This document shows positions 32,645-41,895 of a stretch of 64,000 nt of DNA, in pieces (position 1 is the first letter of the stretch; every line of letters starts with the position of its first letter). The DNA is from an uncultured Alphaproteobacteria bacterium. Lineage in GTDB: Bacteria; Pseudomonadota; Alphaproteobacteria; RF32; CAG-239. Both the position numbers and the translations under genes were made by a program. The notes under the pieces were generated by a model. It ran no database searches and was not told the origin of the DNA. It saw only the letters and a list, made by a program, of their open reading frames with translations. The stretch is from the NCBI GenBank assembly GCA_944391445.1, contig CALXTL010000001.1, positions 1-64,000 on the forward strand, in the 5' to 3' direction.

Positions 32645-33295
32645 ATGGCGCAACAGACGGCTCTGGTGACGGATTTTGACGGGACGATCAGTGAAGACGA
32701 TTTTTTCACCCTGGTTGCCGAAAAATATCTGGTGCCGGAAGATCTGAGGCCGTGGCAAGAATATCTTAACGGCCGGTTGACACATTTTACGGCCTTAAAT
32801 CGTGTTTTTGCCAAAATTCACATTCCCGAGGCAGAACTGCGAGAATTTATCGGCACCATTGCGCTGGATGACACTTTTGCAAAAGTGGCGGCCTGTTGTG
32901 CCGAAAAAGACATTCCCGTCTATATTTGTTCGGCCGGCTGCGATTATTACATTAACATTTTGCTGAAAGAACTGATCAAACGCTATCAAATCAGGTTGGT
33001 TACCAATACGGGGCGCTATACGCCGCAGGGCGGATTAGTGATGATCCCGCCGCATGCCAGCCCTTTTTATGATCAGGACGTCGGCATATCTAAAGCCGGT
33101 GTGGTTTCATATCTGCAAGAAAACGGTTTTTCCGTCATTTTTTGCGGAGACGGTCCGCCGGATGTCACACCCGCTCGTCTGGCACAAACCGTTTTTGCCA
33201 AAAAGTACTTACTGGCGCAGTGCCGGCGTGAACACATAGCAACCCGTCCATTTCGCTCATTTTGCGATGTCCTGGCATATATTAAGGAGCTCTGA
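32645..33295 (+). CDS. HAD-family phosphatase, MtnX-like
   Basis: 216 residues. The HAD-IB fold has nucleophile motif DFDGTIS near residue 10, motif II in YICSAGCDYYI, and motif III/IV in FCGDGPPDVTPARLA. It resembles the MtnX (2-hydroxy-3-keto-5-methylthiopentenyl-phosphate phosphatase) branch, but no other methionine-salvage gene is nearby. Its stop codon lies one base before the start of a glycerol-1-phosphate dehydrogenase homologue. The two are probably co-translated and may act on the same phosphorylated compound. Confidence 0.8.
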   Translation: MAQQTALVTDFDGTISEDDFFTLVAEKYLVPEDLRPWQEYLNGRLTHFTALNRVFAKIHIPEAELREFIGTIALDDTFAKVAACCAEKDIPVYICSAGCDYYINILLKELIKRYQIRLVTNTGRYTPQGGLVMIPPHASPFYDQDVGISKAGVVSYLQENGFSVIFCGDGPPDVTPARLAQTVFAKKYLLAQCRREHIATRPFRSFCDVLAYIKEL

Positions 33296-33296
33296 G

Positions 33297-34379
33297 ATGG
33301 CCTATCTTCCTTATCCGAACAAACAAATCAATATACCTTATTTGCTCAAGATCGGTGAAGGTAAATTGCCGAAAATGGGGCGCTACCTGGTTGATAAAAA
33401 TTTTAATAACATTGCGCTGTTTTGGGGCGAGGGGCTGGAAAGCGTTTTTGGCCCGGCTCTGAACAAAAGCTTGCAGACATATGGTATTAATGTCATTCAC
33501 AAACAGGATGTCCGTTTTATCAATATTGAAGAAGTAAGCAAAGTTGCTTTCAATCTGCCTTACACGGTTGAGGCCATTGTTGGCATCGGCGGTGGCAAGG
33601 CGTTGGATTTTGCCAAATACTGCGGACATTTACTGAAAATTCCGTTTATCTCGGTGCCGACCTCAACGTCAAACGACGGCTTTTGCAGTCCGAATTGTTC
33701 ATTACTGGTTGATGGATACCGCAAAAGTGTCAAGGCCAGCATTCCTTTTGGCGTGGTGATAGATCTTGATGTCATAAAAAGCTGCCCGCAGGTGTATTTC
33801 TATGCCGGCCTTGGCGACATGATGTCCAAAATCACCGCCTTGTGGGACTGGAAAAAAGCTTCGCAAAAAGGTATGGCGAGATATAACGATTTTGCGGCGT
33901 TAATGGCGTATAATTCATTGGATCTGCTGTTTATCAAACACAGTTTTGACATAAACTCGACTGAATTTCAACGCAGTTTGACTAATTCTTTGCTGATCTC
34001 GGGCATTGCAATGGAAATTGCCGGCACATCGCGTCCGGCCAGCGGTAGCGAGCATCTGATCTCCCATGCTTTGGATGCAGTGTCAAAATATCCGAAAATG
34101 CACGGGTTGCAGGTAGGTGTTTCGACATATCTTTGCGCGCTGTTGCAAAATAATTCTTCGGTAGAAAATCTGCGTGAAGTCTTTTTTAAAACCGGTTTTT
34201 TTGAGTTTGTCGAGCAAAACCCCTTTAACTATCATGAATATGTCGACGCATTGCGCATGGCGCCGACAATCAAACAAGACTATTATACGATATTGTCAGA
34301 AAAAAATATGTTTCAGCGCGGTGTTCATTATATTGAGCATGATGACATTCTCAGCGCATTGATTAAAAAATCTTTCTGA
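33297..34379 (+). CDS. sn-Glycerol-1-phosphate dehydrogenase family enzyme (EgsA/AraM-like)
   Basis: 360 residues. The family reduces dihydroxyacetone phosphate to sn-glycerol-1-phosphate with NAD(P)H and a metal. Signatures: VGIGGGKALDFAKY (nucleotide loop), SVPTSTSNDGFCSP, GLGDMMSKITALWDW (the D/K/DW hallmark; D is a metal ligand), then the histidine ligands in GSEHLISHAL and PKMHGLQVGV. SD AAGGAG lies 7 bases before ATG, in the end of the HAD gene. The product's use (a capsule/teichoic-like glycerol phosphate or an unusual lipid) is not shown by the window. Confidence 0.82.
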   Translation: MAYLPYPNKQINIPYLLKIGEGKLPKMGRYLVDKNFNNIALFWGEGLESVFGPALNKSLQTYGINVIHKQDVRFINIEEVSKVAFNLPYTVEAIVGIGGGKALDFAKYCGHLLKIPFISVPTSTSNDGFCSPNCSLLVDGYRKSVKASIPFGVVIDLDVIKSCPQVYFYAGLGDMMSKITALWDWKKASQKGMARYNDFAALMAYNSLDLLFIKHSFDINSTEFQRSLTNSLLISGIAMEIAGTSRPASGSEHLISHALDAVSKYPKMHGLQVGVSTYLCALLQNNSSVENLREVFFKTGFFEFVEQNPFNYHEYVDALRMAPTIKQDYYTILSEKNMFQRGVHYIEHDDILSALIKKSF

Positions 34380-34399
34380 CACTCTGGATATCTGCCGCT

Positions 34400-34433
34400 T
34401 GATGATTAAATAACAGGAACTTTTTAATCATCA
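34400..34433. promoter_or_regulatory. 11-bp inverted repeat upstream of the beta-solenoid gene
   Basis: TGATGATTAAA (34400-34410) and TTTAATCATCA (34423-34433) around a 12-base loop, ending 18 bases before the ATG. No U tract follows, so an operator or mRNA stem near the ribosome-binding site is likelier than a terminator. Confidence 0.5.
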
Positions 34434-34451
34434 TGCAAAGAGCCGGAGGAG

Positions 34452-35765
34452 ATGGCAGTGACCACGGAGAAAAAAACAAATTTTTATGAATTGGCAAACG
34501 GCTACACGGTAACACACCTGGAAGCCAGGGATTGTAATTTCATATATCGGGATAAAAACCAGGATATTGTGGCGCTTTTGGAAGGATGCGGCAAAAGCTT
34601 GACCAAGGTGAATCCCTACAAAGGGCGGCCGCTGAACAATCAGGAGAAAAAAATTCTGCATCTTTTCATTCGGAAAGAGGGTTTCCGTATTAATGCAGAG
34701 GTCGCCGACTTTCTGGAAGTGTCAATCATCCGTTATGCCGATGACAAAGAGGAATATCTTTCGGAACCGGAGCTGAAAAAACGCTTGGCCAAACGGATGG
34801 AATGCGTGGCATTATATGTCGGCCGCCTGCAGAAACACACACTCAGATTAAAACAAGGAACAAGCAGCGGCATCTACAATTTGGCCAATGCCAAAATAAA
34901 AAAACTGGTGGTTGAGGCGAATTGCAATTTGCATCTGGATTTACGGGACAATACGGAAATAGAATCTGTCCGCATCGGCGAAAATTACAATGGGGCTCTT
35001 AATCTGTCGCGCAGCACGGCAGAAAGCGTTTTTCTCGACAACAATTGCCGCTGTAATATCAGCTTTTCCGAAAGCAGAAAATGTTTTAATCTGATTATTG
35101 CCGATGTATATAGCGGCAATCTTGTTATTAACGACTCATGTTTTTACGGCATCAAAATAGGTTACTATTGCTATGCCTCAATCAATCTGGCGCACAACTG
35201 GGGACGAAGGGATATTGAAATCGGCGATTCCTTTCGCGGTGAGTTGCGGCTCGATGATGTAGAGGTCTACCGTCTTCGCCTGGGAAAAGATTGCAAAGGT
35301 ACCGTCACCATCAGCAATAAAGATAAAAAACAAGGCAACCGGGAAATTCGTATTGCCGATGACTTCGCCGGCATTTTAAATTTGCAAAATGCCGAAGGAA
35401 TTAAACGTCTGGATGTCGGCAGTCATGCCCGCGGGCGTTTTAATCTGCTCGGCAATCATGGCATCAAAGTAGCAAAATTTGATAAATATTTTAACGGTTA
35501 TGCCAATTTTTCAAATTCCTCGGTTGAATATGTCCGGGCAGACTATGGCAGCAGCGGTGATTTCGTTTTCAACGAATGCGATAATTTGGTTTTGTTAGAA
35601 CTGCCGCGTTATAAAAACACAAAAATTATTACCGAGAAAAGACCTCTCGAAATCAGCGGCGATAGCCATCATCTGTATTATCGCTATCGTCAGCGAAATC
35701 TTTTCGATGATTATACGCCGTTTTACAAAAAAATTTATTCGAATCTGAAAGAAATTTTTTCTTGA
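34452..35765 (+). CDS. Predicted beta-solenoid protein with ~12 repeats of 20-21 residues, function unknown
   Basis: 437 residues, no signal peptide. An N-terminal ~130-residue helical/mixed region is followed by about twelve repeats (131 to ~390). Their pattern is hydrophobic-x-hydrophobic-G-x4-G-x-hydrophobic-N-hydrophobic, for example SVRIGENYNGALNLSRSTAE, DIEIGDSFRGELRLDDVEVY and EIRIADDFAGILNLQNAEG. A tyrosine/arginine-rich tail (YYRYRQRNLFDDY) ends it. Such periodicity implies a right-handed beta-solenoid, comparable in style to bactofilins but with longer coils and no sequence identity I can see. SD GGAGGA precedes ATG. Follows the HAD/G1P-dehydrogenase pair. Confidence 0.75.
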   Translation: MAVTTEKKTNFYELANGYTVTHLEARDCNFIYRDKNQDIVALLEGCGKSLTKVNPYKGRPLNNQEKKILHLFIRKEGFRINAEVADFLEVSIIRYADDKEEYLSEPELKKRLAKRMECVALYVGRLQKHTLRLKQGTSSGIYNLANAKIKKLVVEANCNLHLDLRDNTEIESVRIGENYNGALNLSRSTAESVFLDNNCRCNISFSESRKCFNLIIADVYSGNLVINDSCFYGIKIGYYCYASINLAHNWGRRDIEIGDSFRGELRLDDVEVYRLRLGKDCKGTVTISNKDKKQGNREIRIADDFAGILNLQNAEGIKRLDVGSHARGRFNLLGNHGIKVAKFDKYFNGYANFSNSSVEYVRADYGSSGDFVFNECDNLVLLELPRYKNTKIITEKRPLEISGDSHHLYYRYRQRNLFDDYTPFYKKIYSNLKEIFS

Positions 35766-35806
35766 GGTTTTTGTTAATAATTGTGACATTTTTGTTACAA
35801 AAAAGC

Positions 35807-35835
35807 TTGAGAAAACAACGCAAATATGGTATAAA
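35807..35835 (+). promoter_or_regulatory. Promoter of the 35872 gene
   Basis: TTGAGA (35807-35812), 17-base spacer, TATAAA (35830-35835), 36 bases before the ATG. Confidence 0.6.
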
Positions 35836-35871
35836 TATAAGTATAAATACTCTGCTTGAAAGGAGGTTATT

Positions 35872-36246
35872 ATGATGAAAAACGCTTCTGGTCATGGCTC
35901 GGATTTCCTGGACAGAATAAGCAAACCGGAAATTACCAAAAATGGGATTTTCGAAGCTTTGTTTGATGCCCGGGGATACGGTCCCGACATTAATACGCGT
36001 CATGTGTTTTTTCAAGAAGTGATCATCAAATTTAACGCCTCAAAAGCTAAAGCCGTTATCAAAAACCATCTGCCCTATGAAACGGACAGCCACTATGTTG
36101 ATGTTGCCTTATGGCGCTACATTGAAACAGGCGGAGACATGAAGTCTTTTGATCGGGATTTAGAAATTGCCAAAGCAAACTATGCAAAAACTCATCAATT
36201 TATACATCAGTTGGCTGCGGCTCGCGCTATGCGCGCCGGAGCTTAA
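35872..36246 (+). CDS. Hypothetical protein
   Basis: 124 residues, no recognised family, cytoplasmic. Contains PEITKNGIFEALFDARGYGP near the start, a basic FNASKAKAVIKNHL and a helical end rich in alanine (HQLAAARAMRAGA). A strong Shine-Dalgarno (AAAGGAGG) precedes two consecutive ATG codons; either may serve. It has its own good promoter and a terminator, so it is a single-gene transcript and plausibly well expressed. Confidence 0.7.
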   Translation: MMKNASGHGSDFLDRISKPEITKNGIFEALFDARGYGPDINTRHVFFQEVIIKFNASKAKAVIKNHLPYETDSHYVDVALWRYIETGGDMKSFDRDLEIAKANYAKTHQFIHQLAAARAMRAGA

Positions 36247-36261
36247 TTTGGCAAAAAAGGC

Positions 36262-36299
36262 AAAAACCCCGCTCTGTCAAGAAGTCAGACGGGGTTTTT
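36262..36299. terminator. Bidirectional terminator between the orphan gene and ppiD
   Basis: AAAAACCCCG (36262-36271)/CGGGGTTTTT (36290-36299) with an inner TCTG/CAGA pairing. It serves the plus-strand gene and the convergent ppiD. Confidence 0.88.
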
Positions 36300-36326
36300 C
36301 TTTTTGCACAAAACAAAAACAGATGT

Positions 36327-38213
36327 TCAGATATCTTCTTCAAGTCCGAGATTGCGATATTTGATGCGCACATCATAGCCGGCTCCATAAGAACGGATCA
36401 GCTCATCGGCAATCGTCTGGTCGACATCGGCAAGATATCTGCCGTGTAAAGCCTTTTTCTCATCTTCGGAGAGCTTATGCGAGGTTTGAATGACTTTCGA
36501 AGGGATAACAATCATGAAAGTATCTTCATTGCTAAAAGTCTTCGGTGTATTCAAAGGCTCCTGAAACAGCTCATTCATCTGCATTGGCGAAAGCCAGCTG
36601 AGTGTCTGCCCTTTTTTCAGAGGAGCGGAAGTGCGGAAGCCGACATTGAAACGAGCGGCCACATCGGCAAATTTATCGCCGCTTTCCAGATCATGGGTAA
36701 TATCATTGACCAGCTCTTGAGCAATAGCCGCTTTTTCATTATTCTTCCAAAGGGCAACAATATCATCGCGGACTTCGTCCAGATCTTTAAGACGCGCTTC
36801 ATGTACGGTCTCAATCTTCAACAGGGCAAATCCGGTTTCTGTTTCCAGAATTTGCGATGTTTCGCCGGCATTATAGGAAAAAGCAGTGTCAATAAAATCT
36901 AAAGAAGAGATCAAAGCTTCATCCTTGCCGTCGACTTTTTTAAACTTGCCGCTTTCCGTCAGACCGGCAACATGGTGGATCTTGGCCTGATATTTTTGAG
37001 CAATTTCTTCAAATGTTGCTCCGGCAGCCAGTTCGTCTTCAATGGCGGTCATGGTTTCATCGGCCTGATCATAGGTTTTTTCCTGACGAATTGCTGCGAT
37101 AATTTTGTTTTTGGCGGCGTTGACAGATGTTTCTTTTTGAGGCGTGATAGAAACAACTTTCATGATATGCCAACCGAAGTCGGATTTAACCGGTCCGGCA
37201 ATTCCGCCTTGGGGCAGGTCAAAAACAACCTCGCTCATATCGGCAATCAACATATCTTTGCTGACATTGCCGAGTTCGGTTGAAGCATTGTCCTGTTTGG
37301 CCATATCGCGGGCAACGGCATAAAAGTCAGCGCCTTTATCCAATGCAGCCTTGGCTTTTCCGGCATCGGTTTCGTTTTCAAAAACCATTTGCAGCACGTT
37401 GCGTGTTTCCGGGGTGACAAAACGATCAATGTTTTCGGTATAATAAGCATTAATTTCATCGGCGCTTGGCTGATATTCCCGGGCCAGTTCGTCGGCCGAA
37501 AATTCAATAAAGGAGACATCGCGGCTTTCCGGGTCTTCAAACCGTCCGGCAAAATCCTGATAATACTGCTGCATTTCGTCCGAGGATATCTTCCGGTCAA
37601 TTTTCATGCTTGCCGGTTTGATGTCAACATACTGAAAAATCTTGCGGCGGCCGTCCAGTTTGGCAATGTAGTCATCCATAAAGCTGGGCAGGGTCATGCC
37701 GTCAACCGGAGAAGCCACCAGATGCTGTTTGATGATATCCCGGCGCAAAGTGTCAATATATTGTTGCTCGCTCCAGCCGCTCAGGCTCAGCATATCGCGC
37801 ATTTTTGCAAGATCAAATTTTCCGTTGTTATCCATAAATTCAGGCTGCAGGTAGATGATCTTACGGACCAAATCATCACTGATGCTGACACTGCGGTCGT
37901 CTGCGGCTTTTTCGATAATGGCATTGACCACGTTTTTCTGAACAATATCCAGCATCATGGCATTTTTTGTCTCTTCGCTGATATCGCCGTTGTCGCCAAG
38001 CAAGGCCTTGACGGCGCGCAACTGCTGGTTGAGCTGGGCATTAATCTCATCGCGATAGATAACCGTCCCGTCAACTTTAATGATCGGCCGGTTGGCGTTT
38101 GCATGACCGAGATAACCGGAAATGCCAAATAAAGACATAAACGACAAGGCTGTCAGGATCAGGATGCCCTTGACCCAGAAACTGTCCTGAAAACTTCTAA
38201 TTTTTGTAATCAT
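36327..38213 (-). CDS. ppiD: Periplasmic folding chaperone / peptidyl-prolyl isomerase PpiD
   Basis: 628 residues. Anchored in the inner membrane by one N-terminal helix (GILILTALSFMSLFGISGYLG), facing the periplasm, where it assists proteins leaving the Sec translocon. The N-terminal SurA_N-like region (IIKVDGTVIYRDEINAQLNQQL) is followed by a parvulin domain around residues 240-360 (NVLQMVFENETDAGKA, LGNVSKDMLIADMSEVVFDLPQGGIAGPVKSDFGWH, shown here in pieces) and a second PPIase-like part. Divergent from tpiA, the usual alphaproteobacterial arrangement. Confidence 0.92.
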   Translation of the reverse strand: MITKIRSFQDSFWVKGILILTALSFMSLFGISGYLGHANANRPIIKVDGTVIYRDEINAQLNQQLRAVKALLGDNGDISEETKNAMMLDIVQKNVVNAIIEKAADDRSVSISDDLVRKIIYLQPEFMDNNGKFDLAKMRDMLSLSGWSEQQYIDTLRRDIIKQHLVASPVDGMTLPSFMDDYIAKLDGRRKIFQYVDIKPASMKIDRKISSDEMQQYYQDFAGRFEDPESRDVSFIEFSADELAREYQPSADEINAYYTENIDRFVTPETRNVLQMVFENETDAGKAKAALDKGADFYAVARDMAKQDNASTELGNVSKDMLIADMSEVVFDLPQGGIAGPVKSDFGWHIMKVVSITPQKETSVNAAKNKIIAAIRQEKTYDQADETMTAIEDELAAGATFEEIAQKYQAKIHHVAGLTESGKFKKVDGKDEALISSLDFIDTAFSYNAGETSQILETETGFALLKIETVHEARLKDLDEVRDDIVALWKNNEKAAIAQELVNDITHDLESGDKFADVAARFNVGFRTSAPLKKGQTLSWLSPMQMNELFQEPLNTPKTFSNEDTFMIVIPSKVIQTSHKLSEDEKKALHGRYLADVDQTIADELIRSYGAGYDVRIKYRNLGLEEDI

Positions 38214-38368
38214 CAGTATGTATCCTGTATATATAAAGTATTCTTCTTTGCGCGATTATAGCAATAATGATAATTTATACAACTCTATTCAATAGTTGTT
38301 GAAAAGTTTTTTTGTCTGTGCTAGAAGGAGAGCATTGTTTTAAGAAAAAGTAATAAAGGAATAAGCAG

Positions 38369-39130
38369 ATGGCTCGTAAAAAACTGATTGCCGGCAACTG
38401 GAAAATGAATGGCCTGACGGCTGACGGAACGGCTCTGGCCAAAGGAATTGCCTCAGAAGTCAAGGCTTTGGGCAAAGTCCAGTGTGAATTTTTGGTTTGT
38501 CCGCCGTTTACACTGCTGGCAGCAGTCAAAAAGGCTCTGCGTGGGGCCAAAGTAGCTTTGGGCGGACAGGATTGCCATTTTGAAAACAAAGGTGCTCATA
38601 CCGGAGACATCAGCCCGCTGATGCTGACGGATTTGGGCTGCAGTTATGTCATTTTGGGACATTCCGAACGTCGGGCCGATCATGGCGAGTCGAATGAACT
38701 GGTCTGCAAAAAAGCTGTTGCGGCGCATCAGGCCGGGTTGAAGACCGTCATCTGTATTGGAGAAACATTGGCGCAGCGTGATGCCGGCCAGACAATTGAT
38801 GTCTGCAGCAGGCAGATTCTCGGCTCTGTTCCGGAAAGCGCCACGTCTGCCAACACGGTGATCGCCTATGAGCCGGTTTGGGCAATCGGTACCGGTAAAA
38901 CCCCGACGGCGCAGGATGTCGAAGAAGTTCATGCGGCAGTCCGCAAAGTTTTGGCTCAAAAGCTTGGCAGAGGAAATGCTTCCAAAATGCGCATTCTTTA
39001 CGGCGGTTCTGTCAAACCGTCCAATGCTGCGGAATTTTTGTCGTTGCCCGATGTTGACGGCGCCCTGATCGGCGGAGCCAGTCTCAAGGTCGAAGATTTT
39101 ATGGCTATTGCTAAAAATTCGGGCTGTTAA
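38369..39130 (+). CDS. tpiA: Triosephosphate isomerase
   Basis: 253 residues. Interconverts dihydroxyacetone phosphate and glyceraldehyde-3-phosphate. Motifs: AGNWKMNG (catalytic lysine), LGHSERR (catalytic histidine), [14 protein letters not shown] (catalytic glutamate and mobile loop) and [11 protein letters not shown] with [18 protein letters not shown] precedes ATG. Heads tpiA-secG-pyrG. Confidence 0.97.
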   Translation: MARKKLIAGNWKMNGLTADGTALAKGIASEVKALGKVQCEFLVCPPFTLLAAVKKALRGAKVALGGQDCHFENKGAHTGDISPLMLTDLGCSYVILGHSERRADHGESNELVCKKAVAAHQAGLKTVICIGETLAQRDAGQTIDVCSRQILGSVPESATSANTVIAYEPVWAIGTGKTPTAQDVEEVHAAVRKVLAQKLGRGNASKMRILYGGSVKPSNAAEFLSLPDVDGALIGGASLKVEDFMAIAKNSGC

Positions 39131-39154
39131 TCAACCACAGATAAGGAAAAAACA

Positions 39155-39478
39155 ATGGGTTCTGTTTTATTGGTCATACATTTGCTTGCATGTATCTTTC
39201 TGGTAGCGGTCATTTTGCTGCAGCGCTCCAGCGGAGGTGCTTTGGACGGGCTTGGCGGCGGAAGCGGTGCGTCAAACTTTTTAAGTGCCCGCGGCACCGG
39301 AAATTTCCTCACGCGTACAACGGCCGTGTTGGCAGTTGTCTTGTTTGCTACCAGCATCTCATTGTCGTTGTATTACAAAGGCATGGATCGCCGTACTGGC
39401 TCAATCCTTGAAGAAGCGCCGGTGCAAAGTGAACCGGCGGTGCCGGTTGCGCCACAGGCTCCGGTAGCAGGCAAATAG
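39155..39478 (+). CDS. secG: Preprotein translocase subunit SecG
   Basis: 107 residues with two membrane helices (SVLLVIHLLACIFLVAVILLQ; RTTAVLAVVLFATSISLSLYY, each slightly trimmed) joined by the family loop SSGGALDGLGGGSG...FLSARGTGNFLTR. Part of the SecYEG channel. The proline/alanine-rich C-terminus (VPVAPQAPVAG) is typical of alphaproteobacterial SecG. 24 bases after tpiA. Confidence 0.95.
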   Translation: MGSVLLVIHLLACIFLVAVILLQRSSGGALDGLGGGSGASNFLSARGTGNFLTRTTAVLAVVLFATSISLSLYYKGMDRRTGSILEEAPVQSEPAVPVAPQAPVAGK

Positions 39479-39501
39479 ATGAACGGATTTTTCAACATAA
39501 C

Positions 39502-39529
39502 AAAGGCACCTTTGGGAAAAGGTGCCTTT
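39502..39529 (+). terminator. Hairpin between secG and pyrG
   Basis: AAAGGCACCTTT, GGGA loop, AAAGGTGCCTTT: a perfect 12-bp stem. It lacks a long U tract, so it is perhaps a weak terminator or processing site inside the operon. Confidence 0.6.
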
Positions 39530-39563
39530 GTCACTTTAAATCAGGGGCAAAAAGGATAGGCAA

Positions 39564-41204
39564 ATGTCTGAAAAAACAAAATTTATTTTTATAACCGGCG
39601 GTGTTGTTTCTTCTTTGGGAAAAGGGCTGGCTTCGGCATCTCTGGCGTCAATTTTGCAAGGCTCAGGTTTCAAGGTAAGAATGCGTAAGCTTGATCCCTA
39701 TCTGAATGTGGATCCTGGCACAATGAGCCCGTATCAGCATGGTGAAGTTTTTGTCACGGACGATGGTGCCGAAACAGACCTTGATCTTGGCCACTACGAG
39801 CGTTTTTCCGGCGTAGCCTGTCACAAGACCGACAGCATTACTTCCGGCAGAATATATCAGCGTGTGATTGACAAAGAGCGTCATGGTGACTATCTGGGGG
39901 CAACGATACAAGTGATCCCTCATGTAACCAATGAAATCAAAGATTTCATTCTGTCCGACATCAGCGATGAAGATTTTGTGCTTTGCGAAATCGGCGGCAC
40001 GGTTGGCGACATTGAGGGTCAACCCTATCTGGAGGCGATTCGTCAAGTGGCTTATGACCTTGGTCGCGACCGGGCTATGTTTATCCATGTGACGTTGTTG
40101 CCGTACATTCCCGCTGCAGGCGAGCTCAAAACCAAGCCGACTCAGCACTCTGTGAAAAAGTTGCAGGAATACGGCATTCAGCCGGATATGCTTTTGTGTC
40201 GTTCGCAAATGCCGATTCCCGAAGGAGAAAAACGCAAAATAGCCCTGTTTTGCAATATTCGTGAAGAAAATGTCATTGCCGCGCTGGATGTCAGCAGTAT
40301 TTATCAGGTGCCGTTATCCTATGCGGCGGAAGGCATGGGACGGCAGGTTTGCAAGCATTTCGGCATCACGCTGGAACATGAACCGGATCTAAGCAAATGG
40401 CAGAAGATTGTTGAAACTCTCCGCCATCCCGAAGGTGAAGTCAGAATTGGCGTCGTCGGCAAATATACACAGCTTTTGGAAGCGTATAAATCTTTGAATG
40501 AGGCTTTAACCCACGGCGGCATAGCCAATAAATACAAGGTCAGGGTCAAATGGATCGATTCCGAGTTGTTGGAGCAAACAGACAACATAGACGAATATCT
40601 CGGTGATATCAGCGGCATTTTAGTGCCTGGCGGCTTTGGCAAACGCGGTACCGAAGGGAAAATACGGGCTATCCGCTATGCCCGGGAGCATAAGATACCG
40701 TTCCTCGGTATTTGCTTTGGTATGCAGATGGCCGTGATTGAGACCATTCGCAACGTTGCGGGCATCAAAAATGCTGGCACCACGGAATTTGATGCTGATT
40801 GTGAGCCGGTTGTCGGTCTGATGACCGAATGGGACAGGGAAGGAGCCAAAGAAATCCGCCGCGAAGACGGAGATCTGGGAGGTACAATGCGTTTGGGAGC
40901 CTATCCTTGTGTTTTGCAGCCGAATTCAAAAGCATGCAAAGCCTATGGCACAGATAAAATTTCCGAACGCCATCGTCATCGCTATGAGGTAAATATCCGC
41001 TATGAAGAAACTTTGCGCCGGGCCGGCATGAGCATCACCGGCAAGTCTCCCGATGGTAAATTGCCGGAGATTGTGGAAATTCCGGATCATCCGTGGTTTG
41101 TGGCGGTTCAGTTCCACCCTGAGCTCAAATCAAAGCCTTTTGCGCCGGCACCGTTGTTTGTGTCTTTTGTGAAAGCCGCCATTGACAAAAGCCGTCTGCT
41201 CTAA
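39564..41204 (+). CDS. pyrG: CTP synthase
   Basis: 546 residues. Aminates UTP to CTP using glutamine. The N-terminal synthetase domain starts [15 protein letters not shown] with [19 protein letters not shown]; the C-terminal glutamine amidotransferase domain has the nucleophile in LGICFGMQ and the late histidine in VQFHPE. SD AAAAGGA precedes ATG. Follows tpiA-secG. CTP also feeds CMP-Kdo and CDP-lipid synthesis, relevant to kdsA and the lipid kinase in this window. Confidence 0.97.
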   Translation: MSEKTKFIFITGGVVSSLGKGLASASLASILQGSGFKVRMRKLDPYLNVDPGTMSPYQHGEVFVTDDGAETDLDLGHYERFSGVACHKTDSITSGRIYQRVIDKERHGDYLGATIQVIPHVTNEIKDFILSDISDEDFVLCEIGGTVGDIEGQPYLEAIRQVAYDLGRDRAMFIHVTLLPYIPAAGELKTKPTQHSVKKLQEYGIQPDMLLCRSQMPIPEGEKRKIALFCNIREENVIAALDVSSIYQVPLSYAAEGMGRQVCKHFGITLEHEPDLSKWQKIVETLRHPEGEVRIGVVGKYTQLLEAYKSLNEALTHGGIANKYKVRVKWIDSELLEQTDNIDEYLGDISGILVPGGFGKRGTEGKIRAIRYAREHKIPFLGICFGMQMAVIETIRNVAGIKNAGTTEFDADCEPVVGLMTEWDREGAKEIRREDGDLGGTMRLGAYPCVLQPNSKACKAYGTDKISERHRHRYEVNIRYEETLRRAGMSITGKSPDGKLPEIVEIPDHPWFVAVQFHPELKSKPFAPAPLFVSFVKAAIDKSRLL

Positions 41205-41244
41205 TATGTAAAAAAATACATAAAAATTAAGACGGAAAAAGTTG

Positions 41245-41793
41245 ATGAAAATTAAATATATCATTGGAGTTGCCATGTTTATGTTGCTGCCGCATCAGGC
41301 TGCAGCCGGGTTTGCCGATTATGTGCAAACCCTCAAAGATGATGTCGCCGCAACGTGGCTGTCGGAGGAATATGATGCCTATGTGCCGCTTTATGCTTGG
41401 CACAATCGTCTGACTTATGATCAGGAGCATATTGATAAATATAATGAAAATCCCTGGGGTTTTGGCCTAGGAAAATCACGTTATGATGAAAAAGGCAACT
41501 GGCATGGTTTGTATGCCATGGCGTTCAAAGATTCCAACAAACATCTGGAAACATTTTTCGGCTATGCCTGGATGAAAAATTGGTTTGTTAACTGCAATCC
41601 GGATTGGCGCGTTGGCATCGGTTACACGCTTGGCCTCACTCAACGCAGCGAATGGTTGTATATTCCTGTTCCGGCGCCGTTGCCGATTGCCGGCGTGGAA
41701 TATAAGCAAGTAGCTCTGCAGGCAGCTTATGTCCCTGGGCTCAAAAATGACGGAAATGTTCTGTTTATCTGGACAAGAATCGCCATTAATTAG
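41245..41793 (+). CDS. pagP: Lipid A palmitoyltransferase PagP
   Basis: 182 residues. Outer-membrane beta-barrel that transfers palmitate from a phospholipid to lipid A. Signal peptide MKIKYIIGVAMFMLLPHQAAA. An amphipathic N-terminal helix follows, then the signature segment YVPLYAWHNRLTYD (catalytic His), YNENPWGFGLGKSRYDEKGNWHGLYAMAF (in pieces), FKDSN (catalytic Asp-Ser) and the closing strands RSEWLYIPVPAPLPIAG and YVPGLKNDGNV. ATG 41245 is chosen over the TTG one codon earlier. It is inserted between pyrG and kdsA, neighbours in other alphaproteobacteria, and is uncommon in this class. Confidence 0.93.
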   Translation: MKIKYIIGVAMFMLLPHQAAAGFADYVQTLKDDVAATWLSEEYDAYVPLYAWHNRLTYDQEHIDKYNENPWGFGLGKSRYDEKGNWHGLYAMAFKDSNKHLETFFGYAWMKNWFVNCNPDWRVGIGYTLGLTQRSEWLYIPVPAPLPIAGVEYKQVALQAAYVPGLKNDGNVLFIWTRIAIN

Positions 41794-41895
41794 GCAAAAC
41801 CTCATATAAATATTCAAAAAAGATGGACTTTGCTGCAAAATTTGTATATAAACAATAGCGTAAAACTTATTTTTAATTAAAGACTGAAATATATT

